DNA of 64,000 bases from an uncultured Formosa sp. (GTDB lineage: Bacteria > Bacteroidota > Bacteroidia > Flavobacteriales > Flavobacteriaceae). Below, piece after piece: positions 43,981 to 51,888 of this stretch (position 1 is the first letter of the stretch; every line of letters starts with the position of its first letter). A program made the position numbers and the translations under genes. A model generated the notes under the pieces. The model ran no database searches, was not told where the DNA came from, and worked only from the letters and a program-made list of their open reading frames with translations. The stretch covers positions 434,001 through 498,000 of the forward strand of contig NZ_CANMTH010000002.1 of assembly GCF_947500765.1 (NCBI RefSeq), read 5' to 3'.

Positions 43981-43988
43981 CAAATATA
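43981..43988 (-). promoter_or_regulatory. -7 promoter box (TATATTTG) for lipA-gap
   Basis: Exact TANNTTTG match on the minus strand, 21 bases upstream of the lipA start chosen here; it supports that start over the ATG at 43983, which would lie inside the box. Confidence 0.5.
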
Positions 43989-44096
43989 CAAAGTAAAATT
44001 TTAAAAGTATGCTATAAAGACGTTGGATGATAAACTCGGAAATCGACTTAAAATAGAAGTTTGTTTGAACGTTTTTTAATACTGATTTTTTAGAAG

Positions 44097-44645
44097 TTAT
44101 TCATTTTGAATAATTTCTGAAAGTAATTTTTTAGCTCGAAGCAGTTTAACTTTTACATTATTGATAGGCTCCTTAAGTTCGTTGGAAATTTCTTTATAAG
44201 TTAATTCTTGAAAATAGCGAAGATTGATCACTTCTTGGTAATGAGGTTTTAATTTTTTGATGTCTCTAAGAAGTTTTGCTAAATTTTGATCGGTGATAAT
44301 TTTATCTTCAGCGGAAGGGGATTCGTCTAAAACTTGATTGAGAGTGTTTGCATCTTCATTTGAAATCTGCCTGGAAATAGAACTTTTTTCTTTCCGAAGT
44401 AAATCAATATGAAGGTTTTTAGAAATAGTTATTAGCCATGTTTTAAAAACAAATTCATCATTATATGTTTCAATTCTATCAAAAGCTTTAGAAAATGTTT
44501 GAATAGTAATGTCTTCTGCATCGTTCTCATTTCCGATACGTTTTAACTGAAACCCATAGACATCATCCCAATACGTGTGAAGCAAAAAATTGAATGCTTT
44601 TTGATCGTTTTCTTTGGCTTTATGTATGGCGTTTTTTATTTCCAA
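44097..44645 (-). CDS. ECF-type RNA polymerase sigma factor
   Basis: 182 residues. Region 2: [46 protein letters not shown] (in parts), [19 protein letters not shown]; region 4: [44 protein letters not shown] (in parts), a helix-turn-helix. The start overlaps the end of the glycosyltransferase gene by ten bases, so it belongs to that transcription unit. No anti-sigma gene is next to it, so how it is held inactive is unclear. Regulon unknown. Confidence 0.93.
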   Translation of the reverse strand: MEIKNAIHKAKENDQKAFNFLLHTYWDDVYGFQLKRIGNENDAEDITIQTFSKAFDRIETYNDEFVFKTWLITISKNLHIDLLRKEKSSISRQISNEDANTLNQVLDESPSAEDKIITDQNLAKLLRDIKKLKPHYQEVINLRYFQELTYKEISNELKEPINNVKVKLLRAKKLLSEIIQNE

Positions 44646-45748
44646 GTACGAGGTTTTGATATCTTATTTGATATAAATATAGCTAATTGTGTTAGAATAA
44701 TGAAAATTTCTAGTATTGGGATTAGAAATACTAAATCAGTTTCGTTTAATTTTTTAGCTGTTTTACCAATAATAGTCCACTGTACAAGAATGCGTAAAAC
44801 AAATAAGCTAGCTACAATTTCCCAATTAAATAAGTAAGACAGTAAAAATATACCTGTACTCCAAAATAAAAGTTGAGATATATAATATAAACCTAATAAA
44901 AATTGATGACTTTTTTTATAGTGATTAGCGGTAGATACATGTCTGCGTTTTTGTCTTAACCAAGCTCCAACTGTTTTTTTAGGAACAGATTCTGTGAAAC
45001 TTTCTGGAGAATAACACAAAGCGGTATTTTTACTTGTGGCCATTTGGTTTACAAATAAATCGTCATCGCCAGAACGTACATTCATGTGGTTAATAAAACC
45101 GTTGGCTTCAAAAAATAAAGTTTTTGTATAGGCTAGATTACGTCCTACGCCCATGTATGGAATACCCATGTTTGCATAAGAAAAATATTGAGAAGCGGTT
45201 AAAACAGTTTCAAATCTAATTAATTTATTTAGGAAGGAATTCTTAATTTTAGAATAAGCTCCATAACCTAAAATTATAGATTTATTGTCTCCAAATGCCG
45301 CTGCCATTTCTGAAATCCAAGTATTAGATACCGGTTTGCAATCTGCATCTATAAATAATAAATGGTCATGTTTTGCTGCTTTTATACCAAGGGTTAAAGC
45401 ATATTTTTTATTCGCCCAAAAGGCTTCAGTATTCTTTACATCAACAATTTTAATAGTATTAAACTGTTCTGCAAAATCTTCAATTACACTTAAGGTTTCA
45501 TCACTAGACGCATCATTAATTAAAACGATTTGAAAGTTAGGGTAATCCTGATTTAAGATTGAAGGTATAAACTGTTTTAAATTTTCTTCTTCATTTTTAG
45601 CACACACAATAACAGAAATAGGAATAGCTGTTTTTTGGGCTTGTCTAGGTTTTAGAAATGCAAATGATCTAAGAAAAATTAAATAATAAAATAACTGTAT
45701 AAAGACAATTGCTACAAAAATGTAGAAAATAATGTCAAGTGCAACCAT
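44636..45748 (-). CDS. membrane-bound family 2 glycosyltransferase
   Basis: 370 residues. N-terminal membrane segment (LDIIFYIFVAIVFIQLFYYLIFL), a GT-A domain with ISVIVCAKNEEENLKQFI, LINDASSDETLSVIEDF, LLFIDADCKPVSNTWI (DxD-like), RSGDDDLFVNQMA and the acceptor-side Q/RxxRW-type WLRQKRRHVSTANHY, then two or three C-terminal membrane segments. This is the layout of processive or lipid-linked GT2 enzymes. Substrate unknown. Preceded by a small Cys-containing membrane protein (eight-base gap) and followed by the sigma factor with overlap. Confidence 0.92.
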   Translation of the reverse strand: MVALDIIFYIFVAIVFIQLFYYLIFLRSFAFLKPRQAQKTAIPISVIVCAKNEEENLKQFIPSILNQDYPNFQIVLINDASSDETLSVIEDFAEQFNTIKIVDVKNTEAFWANKKYALTLGIKAAKHDHLLFIDADCKPVSNTWISEMAAAFGDNKSIILGYGAYSKIKNSFLNKLIRFETVLTASQYFSYANMGIPYMGVGRNLAYTKTLFFEANGFINHMNVRSGDDDLFVNQMATSKNTALCYSPESFTESVPKKTVGAWLRQKRRHVSTANHYKKSHQFLLGLYYISQLLFWSTGIFLLSYLFNWEIVASLFVLRILVQWTIIGKTAKKLNETDLVFLIPILEIFIILTQLAIFISNKISKPRTWK

Positions 45749-45756
45749 GAATAAAC

Positions 45757-45960
45757 TTAAGAGTGTTGGGGTTCGCTACAGTCTTTGTATTGTTCAGGAG
45801 TTTTTCCACAAAATCCACAAGCTTCACCAGATTGGTTTAAGGCAGGGTTTTGGCTTGCACAAGTTCCAGCAAATTTACCATCTTTTTTTGCCCATAATTT
45901 TATGGCTATTCCTGCAATTCCAACTCCTAATAAAACTAATGTTATAAGAAATAATTTCAT
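45757..45960 (-). CDS. small membrane-anchored protein with four cysteines
   Basis: 67 residues: an N-terminal membrane segment or uncleaved signal (LFLITLVLLGVGIAGIAIKLWA) and a short tail with Cys34, Cys48, Cys51 and Cys61 (GTCASQNPALNQ, EACGFCGKTPEQYKDC). The tail could hold a metal or form disulfides, depending on the side of the membrane it faces. I recall similar small flavobacterial proteins annotated only as membrane or secreted protein. First gene of the unit with the glycosyltransferase and sigma factor; TACCTTTG promoter box at 46023-46030. Confidence 0.82.
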   Translation of the reverse strand: MKLFLITLVLLGVGIAGIAIKLWAKKDGKFAGTCASQNPALNQSGEACGFCGKTPEQYKDCSEPQHS

Positions 45961-46022
45961 AACTGTATATTTAATTGAATAGGCTACATCTTTAAAGTAA
46001 TTTTAGAGTAACGTATATTTGA

Positions 46023-46030
46023 CAAAGGTA
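46023..46030 (-). promoter_or_regulatory. -7 promoter box (TACCTTTG)
   Basis: TANNTTTG match on the minus strand, 62 bases upstream of the small membrane protein gene. Confidence 0.4.
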
Positions 46031-46054
46031 CTATAATTTGATAAAATAGTGAAA

Positions 46055-46090
46055 AAAGAAAGCCTCACTTTATCTATAAAAGTGAGGCTT
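46055..46090 (-). terminator. intrinsic terminator after the anti-sigma gene
   Basis: AAGCCTCACTTT (46060-46071) pairs with AAAGTGAGGCTT (46079-46090), seven-base loop; minus-strand T-rich run follows. Confidence 0.88.
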
Positions 46091-46113
46091 GTTTAAAGTA
46101 TGTTTTGTTGCGA

Positions 46114-46917
46114 TTAATCTCTACTTTTTAATGCAATTTCTGCAACCGAATTTTCTAAAGAAGCATTAGTATTACCGCCTTTAGGCTCTATAGTTATATT
46201 TAAACCTAGCGCATTTTCTGTATACGGAATTGATTGTAACTGTTTATCTGTTTCGTCTAAAATACCTAAATTCACCATTTTACCATTTAATTCGGCCCAT
46301 ATTTGGTAGCATTGTTCTTTAGGAAGTTCAGGAAGTGAAACCACATCAATCATAGATGTTTTTTCTTTTGGGTTTATGTAAGCAACCGTTTTTAAATTCT
46401 TAGCTCTATTATTTCCCTTGATAATGTATCTCTCGGTTTCAGTATTGTTTAATTGTTTGAACTGAGACATAATATCGTCTAATCTTTGATTATTTTGCTG
46501 AATGTCGCTTCTTAAATCAAATATTTCATCTACAACTACTTGGTTTTCTCGCTTTAAATCTAAGTTTTTAGTATAAAAGAAAACGGAAGCACATGCAAAT
46601 AAAGCGGCAACTATACTGGCAGCAACCGTAAACCTATATGATGGTTTTGTAGTGTGTAACTGAGGTTGTAATTTAATTACTGGATTTTCGTTATCTATAG
46701 TATTTAATACGTTATTTAATATAGAAGTAGGCGCTTCAACAGCGTGGTATTTAGATATAATTTCTAAATTATATTGTAATTTATTATATGCGTGTTCTAC
46801 TTCTGGAAATTTTGAGATGTAGTTTTCAACTAATTCTGTTTCTTTAGAAGAGGTTTCTCCTATGGTGTATTTTTCTAAAAGATCAGAATTTAAAAATGTA
46901 GTTATTTTATCATTCAT
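46114..46917 (-). CDS. anti-sigma factor, RskA-type
   Basis: 267 residues. N-terminal helical domain (about 1-85; LLEKYTIGETSSKETELVENYI) that would bind the sigma factor, one transmembrane helix (about 95-115; FTVAASIVAALFACASVFFY), a coiled stretch and the periplasmic RskA domain with SMIDVVSLPELPKEQCYQIWAELNGKMVNLGIL (in parts) and ITIEPKGGNTNASLENSV. It lies nine bases after the ECF sigma gene at 46927, the usual sigma/anti-sigma order. No zinc motif (HxxxCxxC) in the N-terminal domain. Confidence 0.92.
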   Translation of the reverse strand: MNDKITTFLNSDLLEKYTIGETSSKETELVENYISKFPEVEHAYNKLQYNLEIISKYHAVEAPTSILNNVLNTIDNENPVIKLQPQLHTTKPSYRFTVAASIVAALFACASVFFYTKNLDLKRENQVVVDEIFDLRSDIQQNNQRLDDIMSQFKQLNNTETERYIIKGNNRAKNLKTVAYINPKEKTSMIDVVSLPELPKEQCYQIWAELNGKMVNLGILDETDKQLQSIPYTENALGLNITIEPKGGNTNASLENSVAEIALKSRD

Positions 46918-46926
46918 GATTATAAT

Positions 46927-47460
46927 TTATTCGGGATCGTAAATCTTTTTCAGTTCACGAAGTCCTATTTTTAATCTTGATTTTATGGTACCTAACGGAA
47001 TGTTTAATTCGTCGCTAGCCTCCTGCTGCGTCATGCCTTCAAAGAATAGTGCATTAAGTACAATATTGTACTTTGGATCTATAGACCTTAGGTGTTTTTG
47101 AATATCCATGACATCCTGATTTAAACCTTCAGCCGATATTTTATATACGTTAGAATCTTCTATTTGGACTTCCTTATTTTCTTTATTTGAAAGCGATCTT
47201 ATTTTATCTATTGCTGTATTATATGCAATTCTATATAGCCATGTAAATAATTTGGCTTTACTTGGGTCGTAAGATTTTGCTTTTTTCCAAACTTTAATAA
47301 AGCTCTCTTGTAGTACATCTTGAGCTAAGTCGGGGTCTGTTATCACTTTAGAAATTACTCCTAGAAGTGCATCGGCATAATGTTGATATAGTAAAGTAAG
47401 AGCCTTTTTGTCTCCATGCTTTAATAGCCCAACAATTTCCTGTTCAATAGGTGTAATCAA
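46927..47460 (-). CDS. ECF-type RNA polymerase sigma factor, SigK-like
   Basis: 177 residues. Region 2: ALTLLYQHYADALLGVI, LAQDVLQESFIKVWKKA, LFTWLYRIAYNTAIDKIRS; region 4: NIVLNALFFEGMTQQEASDELNIPLGTIKSRLKIGLRELKKIYD (in parts). The downstream RskA-type anti-sigma factor supports a SigK/SigL-like system. Regulon unknown. TAACTTTG box at 47506-47513. Confidence 0.95.
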   Translation of the reverse strand: MITPIEQEIVGLLKHGDKKALTLLYQHYADALLGVISKVITDPDLAQDVLQESFIKVWKKAKSYDPSKAKLFTWLYRIAYNTAIDKIRSLSNKENKEVQIEDSNVYKISAEGLNQDVMDIQKHLRSIDPKYNIVLNALFFEGMTQQEASDELNIPLGTIKSRLKIGLRELKKIYDPE

Positions 47461-47505
47461 AATAATAGCGTTTAGTTAGTTTAATCACAATAGGATGTAA
47501 TTAAT

Positions 47506-47513
47506 CAAAGTTA
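47506..47513 (-). promoter_or_regulatory. -7 promoter box (TAACTTTG) for the sigma/anti-sigma unit
   Basis: TANNTTTG match on the minus strand, 45 bases upstream of the sigma gene. Confidence 0.4.
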
Positions 47514-47529
47514 GATAAATTATTGCTAA

Positions 47530-48543
47530 TTATAAGATATTAACCTCGGATTCGATAGTAATATTAAAGATTCGTTGAATTGTTTGTTGAATTATGGTAG
47601 AAAGTTTTAAAATATCGTAACCCGTAGCTCCACCGTAATTCACTAAAACTAAGGCTTGATTTTTATGAACACCATAATTACCCAAACGTTTTCCCTTAAA
47701 ACCAGCTTTTTCAATAAGCCAACCCGCAGGAATTTTAACTTCGGTTTCCGAAACCGGGTAACTTGGAAGGTCTGGAAACTGTTTTAAGGTCTCAAGATAA
47801 ACAGATTTATCGACCACAGGATTTTTGAAAAAACTACCACTATTTCCAATCTTTTTGGGGTCGGGTAATTTACTTTTTCTAATTGCAATTACGGCATTAG
47901 AAACCTCCTGAATTGTTGGTTCTGTAACTTGCATAGCTTCTAGTTCTGCAATAATAGCTCCGTAATTGGTATGTAATGTATGGTTTTTTGTAGTCAGTTT
48001 AAAAGTTACTGATGTAATGATATACTGACCTTTAGCACGATGTTTGAAAATAGAATTCCTATAACCAAATTCACACGCTTCTTTTTTAAATACCGTTATG
48101 GCTTTAGTTTTTAGATTAATGGCTTCACAAGATTCAAAAATATCTTTTAATTCTACGCCATAAGCACCAATATTTTGAATAGGAGAGGTGCCTACATTTC
48201 CAGGAATTAAAGACATGTTTTCAAGTCCACCAAAATTATGACTCAAGGTCCAAAGCACAAATTCGTGCCAATTTTCACCAGCATTTGCTTTCACTAAAAC
48301 GGTATCGTCTGTTTTAGATATAATTGAAATTCCTTTTAATCGTATAAGAATAACTAAAGCATCTACATCTTTAGTTAATAAAATATTACTTCCGCCACCT
48401 AAAATTAATTTTTCAGGATACTCTTTAAGCGCCAAAACCTTTTCTAAATCTTCTAGATTAGATATTGTTACAAAATGTTTTGCAACAACATCTATTCCAA
48501 AAGTATTGTATGGTTTTAAAGATACATTGTGTTGTATTTTCAC
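47530..48543 (-). CDS. murB: UDP-N-acetylenolpyruvoylglucosamine reductase
   Basis: 337-residue FAD enzyme that makes UDP-MurNAc for peptidoglycan. FAD-binding LILGGGSNILL, SLIPGNVGTSPIQNIGAYGVEL, catalytic segments FGYRNSIFKHR and GNSGSFFKNPVV (proton-donor serine), and the C-terminal AGWLIEKAGFKGKRLGNYGVHKNQALVLVNYGGAT (in parts). It is the E. coli-type (type I) MurB with the Tyr-containing loop. Translationally coupled to the upstream aminotransferase by a one-base overlap. Confidence 0.96.
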   Translation of the reverse strand: MKIQHNVSLKPYNTFGIDVVAKHFVTISNLEDLEKVLALKEYPEKLILGGGSNILLTKDVDALVILIRLKGISIISKTDDTVLVKANAGENWHEFVLWTLSHNFGGLENMSLIPGNVGTSPIQNIGAYGVELKDIFESCEAINLKTKAITVFKKEACEFGYRNSIFKHRAKGQYIITSVTFKLTTKNHTLHTNYGAIIAELEAMQVTEPTIQEVSNAVIAIRKSKLPDPKKIGNSGSFFKNPVVDKSVYLETLKQFPDLPSYPVSETEVKIPAGWLIEKAGFKGKRLGNYGVHKNQALVLVNYGGATGYDILKLSTIIQQTIQRIFNITIESEVNIL

Positions 48544-49733
48544 TAGTCTTTATAAACTTTTAAAGCTTCTTTTAATAATGTAACAGCTTTAATTAAACTT
48601 TCTTTATTTAAAACGTAAGCAATTCTAATTTGGTTTAAACCTACACCTGGAGTAGAATAAAATCCAGCAGCAGGAGCAACCATTACGGTTTCCTTATCAA
48701 TGTCAAATTCTTCTAATAGCCATTTTGCAAATTTATCAGAGTTTTTAATAGGCAATTCTACAATACAATAAAATGCACCTTTTGGAACTCCTATTTTAAC
48801 ACCGTCTATTTTTTCTAATTCAGAAATTAAAGTATTTCTACGACCAAGGTATTCTGTTTTAACTTCGTCAAAATAGCTTTGTGGTGTGTCTAAAGCGGCT
48901 TCACTAGCAATTTGTGCTAATGTTGGTGGGCTTAATCGTGCTTGAGCAAATTTTAAAGCGGTTTTTATAACTGCTTTGTTTCTAGAAACAAGACAACCAA
49001 TTCTAGCGCCACACATGCTGTAACGTTTAGATACAGAATCAATCATAATGGCATAGTCTTCTAAGCCATCAATAGACATGATAGAATGATGTTCTACACC
49101 GTCGTAAGTAAACTCTCTATAAACTTCGTCTGCAATTAAAAACAAATCGTGTTTTTTAACTAATTCAGCCAATTGAAGAATTTCTTCTTTAGAGTATAAA
49201 TAACCTGTAGGATTTCCTGGGTTACAAATTAAGATTGCTTTTGTTTTAGGCGTAATTAATTTCTCGAATTCAGAAATTGGAGGTAACGCAAAATTATCTT
49301 CAATTTTAGAAATCACAGGAACTACATTTACTCCAGAAGCAGTAGAGAATCCGTTGTAATTTGCATAGAACGGTTCGGGGATAATAATTTCATCATCGGT
49401 ATCCATAATGCTTCCAAAAGCAAAAAGCAAGGCTTCACTTCCTCCGGTAGTTACAATAATATCGTCGTGCTTTACTTCAATATTATTTTTATGATAGTAA
49501 TTCGCAATCTTAGTTCTGTATTGTTCAGAACCTTCAGAACGGGAATATTCTAATGTTGTTAAGGTATTATTTTTTACCGCATCTAAAGCGATTTGAGGTG
49601 TTTTAATATCAGGTTGACCAATATTTAAATGATACACTTTTTTTCCGGCTTTGTAAGCTTTCTCAGAGTAAGGAACCAATTTACGAATTGGAGATTCGGG
49701 CATGTTCTGGCCTTTGTTAGATATTCTTGGCAT
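48543..49733 (-). CDS. pyridoxal-phosphate-dependent class I aminotransferase
   Basis: 396 residues. Fold-type I motifs: LNIGQPDIKTPQIALD, VTTGGSEALLFAFG, PEPFYANYNGFST, LICNPGNPTGYLYS, FLIADEVYREFTYDG, Schiff-base lysine in DSVSKRYSMCGARIGCLV, and IRIAYVLNKE. Differs from the aspartate type at 11410: the lysine is followed by RYSMCGAR instead of AFAMTGWR, so it belongs to another subgroup. Substrate not assignable. Its pairing with murB may be regulatory convenience. Confidence 0.92.
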   Translation of the reverse strand: MPRISNKGQNMPESPIRKLVPYSEKAYKAGKKVYHLNIGQPDIKTPQIALDAVKNNTLTTLEYSRSEGSEQYRTKIANYYHKNNIEVKHDDIIVTTGGSEALLFAFGSIMDTDDEIIIPEPFYANYNGFSTASGVNVVPVISKIEDNFALPPISEFEKLITPKTKAILICNPGNPTGYLYSKEEILQLAELVKKHDLFLIADEVYREFTYDGVEHHSIMSIDGLEDYAIMIDSVSKRYSMCGARIGCLVSRNKAVIKTALKFAQARLSPPTLAQIASEAALDTPQSYFDEVKTEYLGRRNTLISELEKIDGVKIGVPKGAFYCIVELPIKNSDKFAKWLLEEFDIDKETVMVAPAAGFYSTPGVGLNQIRIAYVLNKESLIKAVTLLKEALKVYKD

Positions 49734-49839
49734 AGTATAAAATTTGTTATGACAAAGTTGAGGAATTTTCTTTAAAAAGGTTTAAAAATGATGTTATAAA
49801 ATAAATACGTAAATTGATATCAGCGAATTTTACGAATTC

Positions 49840-51165
49840 ATGAAAAATTTATGCCTTTTTTTGATTTTTATGTGTTTTGTGAGCCTTTCTGGGTTTTCGC
49901 AAACAGGCTTTATGCTTCAGAAAAAAAAGAAGTTCGATAAAATAAATTTTAAACTCATTAATAATTTAATAATAATTCCTGTAGAAGTAAACGGTGTAGC
50001 GTTGTCCTTTATTTTAGATACTGGAGTTTCTAAACCTATAGTTTTTAGTTTTTTTAATGAAAAAGACACGCTTCAAATAAAGAATACAGAGGCCTTTTTT
50101 TTACAAGGTCTTGGAGATGGCACATCGTTTGAAGCCTTGAAATCTAAGAATAATGTTTTTAAAATAGGAGCAGCTATAAATTTAAATCAAGACATGTATG
50201 CCATTCATGATGCTAATTTAAATTTTACACCTCAATTAGGAATTCCAATACACGGTATAATTGGTTTCGATTTATTTAAAGATTTTATTATCGAAATAAA
50301 TTATGCTTCTAAATATATTAAATTAAATAATCCTGATTCTTATCGTTACAAAAAATGTAAAAAATGCGAAACAGTAAATCTAGAATTTTATAATAATAAA
50401 CCGTATTTAAATGCAGAAATTAAATTGAATGACACTAACATTCCTGTAAAATTATTAATTGATTCAGGTGGAAGCGATGCATTGTGGTTGTTTGAAGATA
50501 AAGCGTTAGGGGTATATGAATATAAGCACTATTTTAAAGATTTTTTAGGAAGAGGGTTAAGCGGAAGCGTTTATGGCAAGCGTTCTAAAATTCAGGAACT
50601 TAATATCAAGTCGTTTACATTAAAAACTGTAAATGTAGCATATCCAGATTCTATAGCCATACAATTAGCTAAGCGTGTAGAAGATAGAAATGGTAGTATT
50701 TCAGGAAATGTATTAAAACGGTTTAATATGATTGTAGATTATAGAAATGCACGATTTACTTTAAAAAAGAATAAATTTTATAAAGATGATTTTGCTTATA
50801 ATAAAAGTGGGATAGAATTAGAATATCGTGGAGATTTAATCGTAAAAGAAGAACATGGTTATGCTTCTAATGCGTTTTCAGATAGAGAGATGGATATAAG
50901 TGTTGCATTAACTCCAAGTTATAGCTATGTCATTAAGCCTGCTTTTGTAATTGTAGAATTAAGACAAGATTCTCCCGCAGCACGTTCAGGGTTAATGATT
51001 GGAGATGTAATTTTAAAAATAAATAAAAAACGTGCATATCAATATAAACTGCAGGATATTATTAGTGTGTTCTATGGTCGAGAAGGCGATCGGGTTAACG
51101 CTATAGTAGATAGAAATGGTACTGTTTTAAAGTTTACGTTTAAATTAGAATCTCCTCTAAAATAA
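49840..51165 (+). CDS. exported retropepsin-like aspartyl protease with PDZ domain
   Basis: 441 residues with a signal peptide (LCLFLIFMCFVSLSGFSQ). Two aspartyl-protease lobes: Asp60-Thr-Gly in LSFILDTGVSKPIVF and Asp208-Ser-Gly in VKLLIDSGGSDALWLF, each with its trailing hydrophobic GIIGFDLFKDF and ISGNVLKRFNMIVDY motif. A CxxC pair lies between the lobes (Cys173, Cys176). The C-terminal domain (about 350-437) is a PDZ domain: FVIVELRQDSPAARSGLMIGDVILKINKK (in parts). Periplasmic by prediction. The family is common in Bacteroidota but substrates are unknown. Confidence 0.9.
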   Translation: MKNLCLFLIFMCFVSLSGFSQTGFMLQKKKKFDKINFKLINNLIIIPVEVNGVALSFILDTGVSKPIVFSFFNEKDTLQIKNTEAFFLQGLGDGTSFEALKSKNNVFKIGAAINLNQDMYAIHDANLNFTPQLGIPIHGIIGFDLFKDFIIEINYASKYIKLNNPDSYRYKKCKKCETVNLEFYNNKPYLNAEIKLNDTNIPVKLLIDSGGSDALWLFEDKALGVYEYKHYFKDFLGRGLSGSVYGKRSKIQELNIKSFTLKTVNVAYPDSIAIQLAKRVEDRNGSISGNVLKRFNMIVDYRNARFTLKKNKFYKDDFAYNKSGIELEYRGDLIVKEEHGYASNAFSDREMDISVALTPSYSYVIKPAFVIVELRQDSPAARSGLMIGDVILKINKKRAYQYKLQDIISVFYGREGDRVNAIVDRNGTVLKFTFKLESPLK

Positions 51166-51196
51166 AACCCCTTGAGTATGAGCTCAAGGGGTTTTA
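51164..51196. terminator. terminator between the protease and DUF1573 genes
   Basis: AAAACCCCTTGAG (51164-51176) pairs with CTCAAGGGGTTTT (51183-51195), loop TATGAG. It overlaps the protease stop codon. A second, weaker stem (AGAAAAAC/GTTTTTCT, 51208-51230) touches the end of the convergent gene. Confidence 0.85.
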
Positions 51197-51228
51197 TGTG
51201 TGTGTAAAGAAAAACGTTCTCTGTTTTT

Positions 51229-51618
51229 CTATTTTGTTTTACTAGGATCAATAACTTCTCCTTTTATTTTTAATGCTACAGTTGGTGTTTCTGCATTAGA
51301 CATAACAGTAATTGTTTTTCTAATAGGCATTACACGGTTTGTATCATATTTTACTGAAATTTCTCCAGTTTCGCCAGGCATAATAGGTCCTTCTGGTTTT
51401 TTAGGTACTGTACAACCGCAACTAGATGTTACTTTAGAAACAATAAGTGGTGCATCTCCAGTGTTTGTAAATTCAAATACACGAACACCATCGGCTCCTT
51501 TATTTATAGTCCCGTAGTCAATAGTATCAGATTTAAACTCGATTTTAGCAACTTTATCTTGTGCTTGAATAGAGAAACTTATTAATCCAATAAATAAAAT
51601 AGTTATAAATTGTTTCAT
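51229..51618 (-). CDS. exported DUF1573 protein
   Basis: 129 residues with a signal peptide (FITILFIGLISFSIQAQ) and one Ig-like DUF1573 domain: IEFKSDTIDYGTINKGADGVRVFEFTNTGDAPLIVSKVTSSCGCTVPKKP (in parts), GETGEISVKYDTNR, KTITVMSNAETPTVALKIKGEV. The CGCT signature is intact. The domain resembles ASH/MSP-type Ig folds; the role is unknown. Convergent with the PDZ protease, separated by 63 bases. Confidence 0.92.
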   Translation of the reverse strand: MKQFITILFIGLISFSIQAQDKVAKIEFKSDTIDYGTINKGADGVRVFEFTNTGDAPLIVSKVTSSCGCTVPKKPEGPIMPGETGEISVKYDTNRVMPIRKTITVMSNAETPTVALKIKGEVIDPSKTK

Positions 51619-51765
51619 GATATTGTATTTTTTATTTGTTGTAAACGTAAATACTTTTTATTCAGTATGCAAAATTTTTAGATGTATTACTTACGCATTA
51701 ACATTATATTAAGATTTGCTAATCTATAAACTTACAATATAATTTCACATCAAAAGAAATATAAG

Positions 51766-51773
51766 TACTTTTG
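51766..51773 (+). promoter_or_regulatory. -7 promoter box (TACTTTTG) for valS
   Basis: TANNTTTG match; TTC 19 bases upstream is a weak -33 candidate. It implies a leader of about 108 bases, long for this window. Confidence 0.45.
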
Positions 51774-51805
51774 CATCTTATGTTCAAAAACTATTCCAAA
51801 GTAAT

Positions 51806-51868
51806 AAAATGAACTTAAAATAATAGATTTAAATAACTATTTATTAGGTTTCATTTTTTTATTTTAAG
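51806..51868 (+). promoter_or_regulatory. valS leader with two mutually exclusive pairings
   Basis: AAAATGAA (51806-51813) can pair with TTCATTTT (51850-51857), and CTTAAAATAA (51814-51823) can pair with TTATTTTAAG (51859-51868). The interleaved order means that the two stems exclude each other or form a pseudoknot. All pairs but a few are A-T, so stability is low and chance is possible. Confidence 0.25.
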
Positions 51869-51888
51869 CAATACAAAGACTCAAAATT

